Below, piece by piece: positions 34,776 to 42,543 of a stretch of 64,000 nt of DNA. Source of the stretch: JAFEDN01 sp963712715 (GTDB lineage: Bacteria > Pseudomonadota > Gammaproteobacteria > Coxiellales > Coxiellaceae); assembly GCA_963712715.1 (NCBI GenBank), contig CAVQJI010000022.1:1-64000 (forward strand), in the 5' to 3' direction. The notes below the pieces were generated by a model. It was not told the DNA's origin, did not search any database, and saw nothing but the letters and a program-made list of their open reading frames with translations. A program made the position numbers and the translations under genes. Position 1 is the first letter of the stretch, and each line of letters opens with the position of its first letter.

Positions 34776-37372
34776 AGCCAGTCACTAGCCAGCAATTACG
34801 TCAGGAATTTTTAAATTATTTCAAAAAACTCGGGCATACGCTCGTACCGAGCAGTTCATTAATTCCTGCGGATGACCCCACTTTGTTGTTTACCAATGCC
34901 GGAATGGTCCAGTTTAAGGATGTTTTTTTAGGTCTCGAACAGCGACCCTATCAACGCGCTGCCAGTGTACAGCGTTGCGTGCGCGCGGGGGGCAAACATA
35001 ATGATCTGGAGAATGTCGGACATACCCGCAGGCACCATACCTTTTTTGAAATGTTGGGCAATTTTAGTTTCGGAGATTATTTTAAGCAGGAAGCAATCCA
35101 AATCGCATGGAATTTTTTAACTCAGGAGTTAAAAATCCCCGCAGAAAAATTGTGGGTGACCGTTTTCAAAGATGATGCTGAAAGCGAAGAAATATGGCTT
35201 AAAAAAATGCATATTGATCCGAAGCGCTTTACCCGCTGCGGTGAAAAAGATAATTTTTGGTCGATGGGCGACATCGGCCCCTGCGGCCCGTGTACGGAAA
35301 TTTTTTATGATCATGGCCCGGCTGTCGCCGGAGGTCCACCCGGCAGTCCTGACAGCGACGGCGATCGCTACGTGGAAGTCTGGAACCTGGTGTTTATGCA
35401 ATATGACCGGAATATCGCTGGTCAATTACACCCGCTGCCCAAACCCTGCGTCGATACCGGTATGGGACTGGAACGCATAGCGGCGGTAGTGCAGGGAGTG
35501 CATGATAATTACGACATTGATACTTTTCAGGCTTTATTGAAAGCGTTGAGCGAAATAACAGGCTGCCGGGATTTTCAATCGGCTTCGATGCGGGTGATTG
35601 TCGACCACATTCGTTCGAGCTCCTTCCTGATTATGGACGGAGTAGTGCCTTCTAATGAAGGACGCGGTTATGTGCTGCGCAGAATTATCCGTCGTGCTGT
35701 GCGTCACGGTTATAAGCTGGATCAGCAGCAGCCGTTCTTTTATCGTTTAGTGCCGGCATTAGTGCGGATAATGGGTGAGGCTTATCCCGAATTAATAAAA
35801 GCCCAGCCGCAAATTGAGGAACTTCTTCTTCGCGAAGAAGAACAATTTTCCAATACCTTAGAGAATGGACTTAAAGTTTTTGAAGAGATTTTGGAGAAAC
35901 TGGATGGAACCGAGATTCCGGGTGAACAGGTATTTTTACTCTACGATACTTATGGTTTTCCAACCGACTTAACCGATGACATGGCAAGAGAAAGAAAGCT
36001 GACTCTGGATTATACCGGCTTCGAGGCCGCCATGGAGCGACAGCGTCATCAATCCCAACAGGCCCAGCATTTCCGAATGAATCACATTCAACAATTGCAT
36101 ATTCCCGGAGCGACCGAATTTACGGGGTATGAATCTCTGCACGGAGAAGGGGTGATTACCACTTTACTGGAAGATGAAAAGCCGGTGACTGTTTTGGAGA
36201 ATGGCAAGCGCGGCATTGTCGTTCTGGACCATACCCCTTTCTATGCCGAGTCTGGGGGGCAGGTGGGTGATACCGGCTATTTCCGGGGGCCCAATGGGTA
36301 CTTCCGGGTGGAAGATACGCAAAAACATGGGGCCGTGTATCTGCATTACGGACGTCTGCTTGAGGGCAAACTGCAATTAAAGGATCAGGTCCGAGCCGAA
36401 GTTGATAATACCCGTCTCGATACCGTGTTGAATCATTCGGCCACTCATTTGTTGCACGAAGCTTTACGGCGCGTGCTGGGTGAGCATGTGGTGCAGAAAG
36501 GATCGCTGGTCGCTCCAGATCGTTTGCGGTTTGATTTTTCTCATCCCAAGCCGTTATTGCCGGCTCAAATTCAGGCGGTGGAGGCACTGGTTAATCAGGC
36601 CATTCGCGCCAACGTAGCGGTGCACGTCGAGGAAAGTAATTTAGAAGAGGCCAAAAAAAAGGGGGCGATGGCTTTGTTCGGGGAAAAATATGGCAGCAAA
36701 GTCCGCAGCGTTAGCATGGGGGAATTTTCGCATGAAGTCTGCGGCGGTACCCACGTTAGCCGGACTGGTCAGATTGGCCTGTTCAAAATTATTGGGCAAA
36801 TGCCTTCTGCCGCTGGCGTACGCAGGCTTGAAGCGGTAACCGGAGCCAAGGCTTTGGAATGGGTTAACCAGACAGAGACTCAACTCCAGGAAATTGGCAA
36901 CACTTTAAAAGTCGAAAGGCATAAAATCGTAGAAAGGCTGACGCAAATTTTGAATGAACAACGCATTTTGTCTAAAGAAGTGGTACAATTGAAGCAGCTG
37001 CTGGCTAACCAGCAAAGCCGGGGATTAATCGACCTGGTCATCAACGTAGGGGATATTCAGGTATTGGCGGTTGAAATGGACGGGGTGGATCGTGAAACTT
37101 TAAGGCAAACTATGGATCAGCTTAAACAACAGCTGGGCCGATCAGCCGTGATACTGGCCAGCGTTCAGGAAGGAAAAGTTAATTTAATTTCAGGAGTTAG
37201 CAAAGATTGCTTATCCAGTTTCACCGCCGTAGAGTTACTTAACCACGTTGCCAAACAGGTCGACGGCCGCGGCGGTGGAAGACCGGATTTGGCTCAGGGC
37301 GGCGGCGAAAATCCGGAGGCGCTTAAAGCGGCTTTACAGTCGGTGCCTGACTGGGTAAGAAGTAAAGGATAA
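34772..37372 (+). CDS. alaS: Alanyl-tRNA synthetase
   Basis: 866 residues. The class II catalytic core begins QQLRQEFLNYFKKLGHTLVP SSSLIPADDPTLLFTNAGMV QFKDVFLG. The editing domain has HSATHLLHEAL and CGGTH metal ligands. The C-terminal oligomerisation/C-Ala domain ends RGGGRPDLAQGGGENPEALK AAL. It charges tRNA-Ala and edits Ser/Gly errors. It overlaps the recX stop by four bases. Confidence 0.98.
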   Translation: MKPVTSQQLRQEFLNYFKKLGHTLVPSSSLIPADDPTLLFTNAGMVQFKDVFLGLEQRPYQRAASVQRCVRAGGKHNDLENVGHTRRHHTFFEMLGNFSFGDYFKQEAIQIAWNFLTQELKIPAEKLWVTVFKDDAESEEIWLKKMHIDPKRFTRCGEKDNFWSMGDIGPCGPCTEIFYDHGPAVAGGPPGSPDSDGDRYVEVWNLVFMQYDRNIAGQLHPLPKPCVDTGMGLERIAAVVQGVHDNYDIDTFQALLKALSEITGCRDFQSASMRVIVDHIRSSSFLIMDGVVPSNEGRGYVLRRIIRRAVRHGYKLDQQQPFFYRLVPALVRIMGEAYPELIKAQPQIEELLLREEEQFSNTLENGLKVFEEILEKLDGTEIPGEQVFLLYDTYGFPTDLTDDMARERKLTLDYTGFEAAMERQRHQSQQAQHFRMNHIQQLHIPGATEFTGYESLHGEGVITTLLEDEKPVTVLENGKRGIVVLDHTPFYAESGGQVGDTGYFRGPNGYFRVEDTQKHGAVYLHYGRLLEGKLQLKDQVRAEVDNTRLDTVLNHSATHLLHEALRRVLGEHVVQKGSLVAPDRLRFDFSHPKPLLPAQIQAVEALVNQAIRANVAVHVEESNLEEAKKKGAMALFGEKYGSKVRSVSMGEFSHEVCGGTHVSRTGQIGLFKIIGQMPSAAGVRRLEAVTGAKALEWVNQTETQLQEIGNTLKVERHKIVERLTQILNEQRILSKEVVQLKQLLANQQSRGLIDLVINVGDIQVLAVEMDGVDRETLRQTMDQLKQQLGRSAVILASVQEGKVNLISGVSKDCLSSFTAVELLNHVAKQVDGRGGGRPDLAQGGGENPEALKAALQSVPDWVRSKG

Positions 37373-37424
37373 TGACAGGAGTTCCCGATACTCAGCGGGA
37401 ATGGCTTTGAAATGAGAATTTCTG

Positions 37425-38657
37425 ATGGCTTTATATGTTCAAAAATTTGGCGGAACTTCGGTTGGCGATGTCGAGTGCATCCGCCGGGTGGTGTGTAAAA
37501 TTCAACAGACCAGGCGGGCGGGACACGATGTCGTGGTGGTGGTTTCGGCGATGGGACATGAAACCGATCGTCTGATAAGCTTAATCCATTCGGTCACGGC
37601 CACTCCTGAACCTCGTGAATACGATGCGCTGACAGCCACTGGAGAGCAGGTTTCGGCAGCGATGTTAAGTTTGGCGCTCAATTCTGCCGGCTGCCGCGCC
37701 CGCTCTTATAATGGCGCCCAGGCGAGGATTTTGACGGACCAACGACATACCAAGGCGCGAATCACCCACATTGATACGTCTCCGATGAAAGCGGATTTAG
37801 AGCAAGGCATTGTGCCGGTAGTCACGGGTTTCCAGGGAGTCGATGTCCATGGCAATGTGACGACCATTGGCCGCGGAGGGTCGGATACGACAGCGGTCAT
37901 GTTAGCGGCTGCTCTGAACGCCGACGAGTGCCAGATTTACACGGACGTTGAAGGCATTTATACCAGCGATCCCCGAGTGGTGCAGGACGCCAGACGGTTG
38001 TCCCAAATTACTTTTGGCGAAATGCTCGAATTGGCTCGCCTGGGAGCGGAAGTGTTACAAACGTCTTCCGTGCGTTTAGCAGAGCGGCACCGTGTGCCAT
38101 TGAGGGTTTTATCCAGTTTTACGGAAGGCGAGGGAACTCTGGTCACTTTTCACGACGCCGAGGTGCTGGAACCCATTGTTTCGGGCATCGCATTTGCGAG
38201 GAATCAGGCCAAATTGACGGTGCGCGGTTTGCCAATCGATTCACCATGGATAGATCACTGGTTGCTGGCGATTCAGGACGCGGTCATCGAAGTCGATATG
38301 ATGGTTAAAACGCCACCTCTGGATAATCACCATATCGATTTTAGCTTTACCGTACCGTTGGATGATTATCCAGCGGCATTATCCATTTCTAACCAGCTTC
38401 TTCAACAATTGTCATTTCACTATTGTGAGGTGCTGGTTAACGACCGGATTGCCAAATTATCGCTGGTGGGTATTGGCATGAAAACCCATGCGAGTGTGGC
38501 TTCAAAAATGTTTCAGGCTCTGGGAGAGGAAGGGATTAAAATTCATCTGATCACTTCTTCAGAAGTTACTATTTCAGCTGTTGTTGATGAAAAATACATG
38601 GAACTGGGAGCGCGGATATTGCACAGCGCCTTTCTGAGCGATAAAAAGACATTATAA
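37425..38657 (+). CDS. lysC: Aspartate kinase
   Basis: 410 residues, monofunctional. LYVQKFGGTSVGDVECIRRV is followed by TATGEQVSAAMLSLAL, GFQGVDVHGNVTTIGRGGSD TTAVMLAAALNADECQIYTD VEGIYTSDPR, then two ACT domains (about 265-405) for feedback control. It makes aspartyl phosphate for the lysine, threonine, methionine and diaminopimelate routes. It follows alaS by 52 bp and precedes csrA, the order I recall from Coxiella. The short spacer holds part of the palindromic-element sequence (CTCAGCGGGAAT). Confidence 0.95.
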   Translation: MALYVQKFGGTSVGDVECIRRVVCKIQQTRRAGHDVVVVVSAMGHETDRLISLIHSVTATPEPREYDALTATGEQVSAAMLSLALNSAGCRARSYNGAQARILTDQRHTKARITHIDTSPMKADLEQGIVPVVTGFQGVDVHGNVTTIGRGGSDTTAVMLAAALNADECQIYTDVEGIYTSDPRVVQDARRLSQITFGEMLELARLGAEVLQTSSVRLAERHRVPLRVLSSFTEGEGTLVTFHDAEVLEPIVSGIAFARNQAKLTVRGLPIDSPWIDHWLLAIQDAVIEVDMMVKTPPLDNHHIDFSFTVPLDDYPAALSISNQLLQQLSFHYCEVLVNDRIAKLSLVGIGMKTHASVASKMFQALGEEGIKIHLITSSEVTISAVVDEKYMELGARILHSAFLSDKKTL

Positions 38658-38735
38658 AACAATTGTTTATAATTTTATCGTTTAGGGTGATACCAATTGC
38701 CCGTTAAATGTACTAAAATTGTAGTAGGCTGAGAG

Positions 38736-38779
38736 GAAAAAAGCAGAGAGAGATAATTCACGGAAAAAAGGAGAGGAAT
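38736..38779 (+). promoter_or_regulatory. csrA leader with clustered GGA motifs
   Basis: Within 45 bases before the csrA ATG there are GAGGAAAA, CACGGAAA and AAAGGAGAGGAAT, giving four GGA cores, one overlapping the ribosome site. CsrA binds such motifs, so translational autorepression is likely. Confidence 0.5.
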
Positions 38780-39034
38780 ATGTTAATTTTAACGAGACGG
38801 ATAAGTGAGTCAGTTATTATTGGCGATGAGGTAAAGGTGACTGTCCTGGGCGTTAAGGGCAATCAGGTGCGTTTGGGCATTGATGCTCCGAAAACAGTCT
38901 CCGTTCATCGGGAAGAAATCTATCAACGAATTCAACAGGAAAAAGAGGGGGGCGGTACGCCCGGAGCTTCCGCAGAAGAAGACAATTTTAGCGAAGAAGG
39001 AAACTATAACAGGCCCTCCGACGAAGAAAAATAG
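38780..39034 (+). CDS. csrA: CsrA carbon storage regulator
   Basis: 84 residues. The first 60 are canonical: MLILTRRISESVIIGDEVKV, VLGVKGNQVRLGIDAPKTVS VHREEIYQRIQQEK with the RNA-contacting Leu4, Arg6 and Arg44 region. A Gly/Glu/Asp/Asn-rich tail of about 25 residues is longer than usual. CsrA is a post-transcriptional repressor that controls growth-phase and virulence switching in Legionellales. Ribosome site AGGAG. A terminator follows at 39,051. Confidence 0.96.
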   Translation: MLILTRRISESVIIGDEVKVTVLGVKGNQVRLGIDAPKTVSVHREEIYQRIQQEKEGGGTPGASAEEDNFSEEGNYNRPSDEEK

Positions 39035-39050
39035 TTTCGTACATGACATT

Positions 39051-39088
39051 AAACCCCGGCAAGCAAAAGCTTCCCGGGGTTTTTTTTT
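39051..39088 (+). terminator. Rho-independent terminator after csrA
   Basis: AACCCCGG and CCGGGGTT form the stem around a loop of about 14 bases, followed by nine or so T. Confidence 0.9.
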
Positions 39089-39128
39089 CCTTGATTCTAT
39101 TGCCTGGAATGGTATGATGACTCTCTTT

Positions 39129-39218
39129 GGAGAGATGGCCGAGTGGCTGAAGGCGCTCCCCTGCTAAGGGAGTATGGGGCCTAAAGCTCCATCGAGGGTT
39201 CGAATCCCTCTCTCTCCG
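39129..39218 (+). tRNA. tRNA-Ser (GCT)
   Basis: 90 nt with the long variable arm of a class II tRNA. Acceptor GGAGAGA/TCTCTCC, anticodon stem CTCCC/GGGAG with loop CTGCTAA (anticodon GCT). CCA not encoded. Confidence 0.96.
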
Positions 39219-39230
39219 GAGTGTCAGTTT

Positions 39231-39304
39231 GCGCCCGTAGCTCAGCTGGATAGAGCACCAGGCTACGAACTTGGGGGTCGGGAGTTCGAATCTCTCCGGG
39301 CGCG
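39231..39304 (+). tRNA. tRNA-Arg (ACG)
   Basis: 74 nt, acceptor GCGCCCG/CGGGCGC, anticodon loop CTACGAA (ACG, expected to be edited to ICG by TadA), T arm GGGAG/CTCTC with one mismatch or wobble. The anticodon stem CCAGG/CTTGG contains a G-T pair. Confidence 0.93.
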
Positions 39305-39335
39305 CATTATTCACTCGTATATTATTCATAGTTAA

Positions 39336-39409
39336 GCGCTCGTAGCTCAGCTGGATAGAGTTCCTGGCTTCGAACCAGGCGGTCGGGAGTTCGAGTCTCT
39401 CCGAGCGCG
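39336..39409 (+). tRNA. tRNA-Arg (TCG)
   Basis: 74 nt, acceptor GCGCTCG/CGAGCGC, anticodon stem CCTGG/CCAGG with loop CTTCGAA (TCG). It is closely similar to the preceding tRNA-Arg, suggesting tandem duplication with anticodon change. Confidence 0.9.
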
Positions 39410-39412
39410 CAA

Positions 39413-39580
39413 GGCTGTCCCAAGAAAAAATCTGACTGCATGAGAACGTCAGTAATGGGTCAAGGTTGAACGAAAAATCGACGAAAAAGCGGAGCATACA
39501 TAGGTATGTGAGCATTTTGAGGAGATTTTTAGTTCAACCTTGACCCATTAATGACGTTCAGTGGGTTTCTTGGACAGTCC
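39413..39580. mobile_element. 168-bp inverted-repeat (MITE-like) element behind the tRNA cluster
   Basis: GGCTGTCCCAAGAAA at the left and the reversed right end GGACTGTCCAAGAAA open imperfect inverted repeats of almost 60 bp. They include GTCA(G/T)TAATGGGTCAAGG TTGAAC on both sides. The centre has CATACATAGGTATG. There is no coding frame. Confidence 0.75.
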
Positions 39581-39806
39581 TGCCAAGCGCGCCAACACTA
39601 ATTGACTTTCACGTAATACCCCCTCAAATTCTTTAGGTATCTACAAATTCCCCCCCAAATGACGCCGTCCTGCTCCCGGCCCTGATCCGGGATCATCCAC
39701 CCCCCGGCTATGTGGGCGCCCCTTCATTTATGCATATAATTTAATATTTTGATAATAATAATAGTTTAATATATGTAAAATTTTAAAATAAACAAGGGTT
39801 ACATAC

Positions 39807-40988
39807 ATGAAAAAAAATGAATATTTAAAGCATAAAGGAAATTTGGGTTTTTTAAAGGAATTTGCTTTGCAGAGGGATCGTAATAATAAATATTTCCATG
39901 GCCCCTTGCCATTGACTGAAGCTACTCAGCAATTTGATTATTTGGTGAAGTCCTTATTGAATAATAAGCGTAAGGTCACGTTCATTGAAAACAATAAGGA
40001 AGTTATCGCCATGATCGAGGAATCATCCCGTCTAATCGGTTGTATTAATGTAACTGGAGTATTGCTTGCGGAACCTGATCTGGAATACCTCTCTTACTCC
40101 AGTGAAGAACTTGATGAATTCTTGCGTTATCTGGGTAACAAGAAAGAAGGAGTGAAACCGAAACTGAATTCCGGTCTTTCTGCTGGTAAGAGGGGGCCAA
40201 GTATTGATAAAATTGATTTTTCTGCCGGTGAGAGAGCGCAAGGTATCGATGAAAAAATTTTACATCAGGGAGAAAAATTAGCTATTAACATGTATACTTC
40301 TGATTTTTATAAGGAAATTAATAAATTCTTTAGAGCAAACGGTCGTGAATATAAACCAGGTTACAGTACGGCAATTAAAGATATTTTGCTGGTTGGAGCT
40401 TTAGCGACTGCGGCTCTGTCGAAATTGCGTGTGAAGGAAGATGTTACGGAAGCATTTCGTGTAGACGGAAGATCAACAATTTTAAAGAGAATTGAGGGCT
40501 TTGAGAAAAATTTTATTTCGTACGAGAAGTCTTTTTACAGCACAAGTGACTATAAAAAACCAACTAACTTTGAAAAATCAGGCAATTCCCAGATAGATGA
40601 AAAAAGTATCAGTTTTCATTTCGTTGTTGACAATTACCAGGGTCATCTCATAAAAGCATATTCCAATTATCCAGGGGAAGAAGAGGTATTATTTGGAATT
40701 GGCACTAAATTTGCTCCTCTGGTTTATGCAAAAGAAGGTGATGTATTTTATTTTGTCTATAAACCGATCCGGGCTTTAGGCATAAAAAATAATCCGGAAG
40801 TTGAAATGGCTTTCGTTGATTTAGCAAAAGAAAAAATGACAATGCTTCCATTAAAACAAAAAATAAATTCTTCAACTCCGGCCATTAATCAGTCCAATAA
40901 TACCAATGGCGTTTTCTCCAAAATTGCGCGCCACCCCAAAACAAACTCTTCAAAGGATAAAGACCTGGATTTACACATGCCTAGTTGA
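39807..40988 (+). CDS. Probable mono-ADP-ribosyltransferase, candidate effector
   Basis: 393 residues, AT-rich, no signal peptide, preceded by AT-rich promoter-like sequence. The C-terminal half (about 155-320) carries the R-S-E ART layout. An alpha helix with YTSDFYKEINKFFR (residues 163-176) matches the YTxxxYxxINxxLR motif of ART toxins. Arg218 lies in EAFRVDGRS, Ser-Thr-Ser 245-247 in KSFYSTSDY, and the biglutamic Glu291-x-Glu293 in GEEEVLFGIGTKFAP. Such enzymes transfer ADP-ribose from NAD to Arg or other residues of target proteins. The N-terminal 150 residues are unlike anything I know and may target or regulate. A Lys/Asn/Ser-rich tail could be a secretion signal. Confidence 0.72.
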   Translation: MKKNEYLKHKGNLGFLKEFALQRDRNNKYFHGPLPLTEATQQFDYLVKSLLNNKRKVTFIENNKEVIAMIEESSRLIGCINVTGVLLAEPDLEYLSYSSEELDEFLRYLGNKKEGVKPKLNSGLSAGKRGPSIDKIDFSAGERAQGIDEKILHQGEKLAINMYTSDFYKEINKFFRANGREYKPGYSTAIKDILLVGALATAALSKLRVKEDVTEAFRVDGRSTILKRIEGFEKNFISYEKSFYSTSDYKKPTNFEKSGNSQIDEKSISFHFVVDNYQGHLIKAYSNYPGEEEVLFGIGTKFAPLVYAKEGDVFYFVYKPIRALGIKNNPEVEMAFVDLAKEKMTMLPLKQKINSSTPAINQSNNTNGVFSKIARHPKTNSSKDKDLDLHMPS

Positions 40989-41019
40989 GTTCCTTCCCGC
41001 TAAAGAAAAATTAGCTATA

Positions 41020-41172
41020 TCCGCATAAATATTTTTTCGCAGAAAATACCTTACGCAATGGGGGATCGTAAGGGGGAGTTGCGCGTAGCGACTCCCCCTT
41101 CATTCCGAGCATCGGCTCTGCCGAGCGCAGGATCAAAACAGGAAGCGGGTACCGCTGTACTCAGCGGGAGCC
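41020..41172. repeat. RPE-like palindromic element, intergenic copy (reverse orientation)
   Basis: Contains CAATGGGGGATCGTAAGGGG, CTCCCCCTTCATTCCGAGCA and CGGCTCTGCCGAGCGCAGGA. It ends near GCTGTACTCAGCGGGA, the mirror of the copies at 33,129 and 58,905. It lies between the ART gene and the MFS gene. Confidence 0.8.
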
Positions 41173-41295
41173 GCTGGCTCTTGTGGGGAGGGCCTTTTTA
41201 GGTGATAATGTGGGGAACTGCAAATGCAAAATTTGGTTTTGGAGTCGTTATAGCGATACAAAAACTAAATAATTTCCCTGAGTAATTGGCAAGTG

Positions 41296-42543
41296 ATGGA
41301 AAATAATACAAATTTTCAAAAATATATCTATCTTTGGCTGATATTGTCCTTGTGTACGGTTTTTTTTCTTTCGAGCCATTTTCTTGAGCTTTTTCCCCAG
41401 GATCTGGCGCGCTGGTTGGTGGATTCCTCGCCCGGCCATTTACGAAACTTTAACCAGCTTGCAGATATATGGTTCTTTTTCTTCCTTATCGCCCAACTGT
41501 TTGTGGCCGGAGTCATTCTGGATAAATTCAGCGTTCAGACGCTGACGGCTATTATAGCGAGTGGTCTTTGTATCTCCGGAATTTATTTTTTTGCGCACAT
41601 CAATAATCAATCCACAGTCTGTTTAACGATTTCGCGAATTTTTCTGGTCACCAGCGTGGCTTTTGTGACCGCGGGTTACAGCAAAATGGTGGCCAGGGTA
41701 ATGCCTTCCAATAAATACGGTCTGATGGCGGGCCTTTTCACCACGGTTGTGTTGATGGGTTCTATATTTGGAGACCTGCCCACCATTGACGGCTGGCTAT
41801 CATACAGTTGGCAACAAATGGTCATTTTCACGGGTGCGGGGGCGGTTATTTTAGCTATTTTATTCGCCACCATCATGCGCGATTGTAACCGGATGCCCGT
41901 TTTACCGGAATGGGAAAATCTCCTCACGGCTTTGTGGAATCCCCAGAACTGGCTACTGGCTGTTTACAGCGGGCTGGCGCTGGCGCCACTCATCATTTTG
42001 GGTGGTGTCGCCGGAAAACCATTTTTTGAACAGGCATACCATTATAACCATCGGCAGCTGCTCGAATTAGGGGGATCTTTATTATTGGGCTTAGGTGTGG
42101 GTGGACCCCTGATTGGTTATTTATCCGGGTGCATGAAACGCCGGCGTGCGCTGATGATGGTGGCTATCCTCGTACAGGAAGTTATTTTTGTGCCATTAAT
42201 TTATCTAAGCCAGACCCCTTTCTGGTTAAACGCGGTTTTTCTCGCCATCATTGGTCTGGCCAGCAGCGCTTTTGTGTTGAGCTTTGCAATCGCTAAAGAA
42301 ATCAATGCGTTAAAAGTGATTGGCATGGTGGCAGCTATTCTCAATACCGGCATCATCGCCGTCACCGCCATCACTGACTCCCTATTCGGAAAATTTTTGC
42401 TTTGGGATTGGGATGGCAAGATGTTGGCAGGAGTCCGTTATTTTTCAGTTTTTAATTATCATGTGGCGTTTACTATTTTCCCGGTATATTTATTGCTAGG
42501 GTTTATCCTGTTATTATTTGTCGATGAACCTTTCTTCTGGTAG
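41296..42543 (+). CDS. MFS transporter
   Basis: 415 residues with twelve predicted membrane helices, from YIYLWLILSLCTVFFLSS to FPVYLLLGFILLLFVDEPFF W. The cytoplasmic central loop (MRDCNRMPVLPEWENLLTAL) and GYLSGCMKRRRALMMV fit a major-facilitator two-bundle design. Legionellales carry many MFS importers that feed them from host cytosol; the substrate here is unknown. The ATG at 41,296 follows a possible GTG. The end overlaps the recQ start by about 20 bp. Confidence 0.85.
   Translation: MENNTNFQKYIYLWLILSLCTVFFLSSHFLELFPQDLARWLVDSSPGHLRNFNQLADIWFFFFLIAQLFVAGVILDKFSVQTLTAIIASGLCISGIYFFAHINNQSTVCLTISRIFLVTSVAFVTAGYSKMVARVMPSNKYGLMAGLFTTVVLMGSIFGDLPTIDGWLSYSWQQMVIFTGAGAVILAILFATIMRDCNRMPVLPEWENLLTALWNPQNWLLAVYSGLALAPLIILGGVAGKPFFEQAYHYNHRQLLELGGSLLLGLGVGGPLIGYLSGCMKRRRALMMVAILVQEVIFVPLIYLSQTPFWLNAVFLAIIGLASSAFVLSFAIAKEINALKVIGMVAAILNTGIIAVTAITDSLFGKFLLWDWDGKMLAGVRYFSVFNYHVAFTIFPVYLLLGFILLLFVDEPFFW

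Noticed and set aside
38988..39515. Minus-strand frame of 175 codons across the csrA end and tRNA cluster
   Set aside because: It is antisense to three clear tRNA genes and a terminator; its repeated ERxELP motifs only reflect the similar T arms.
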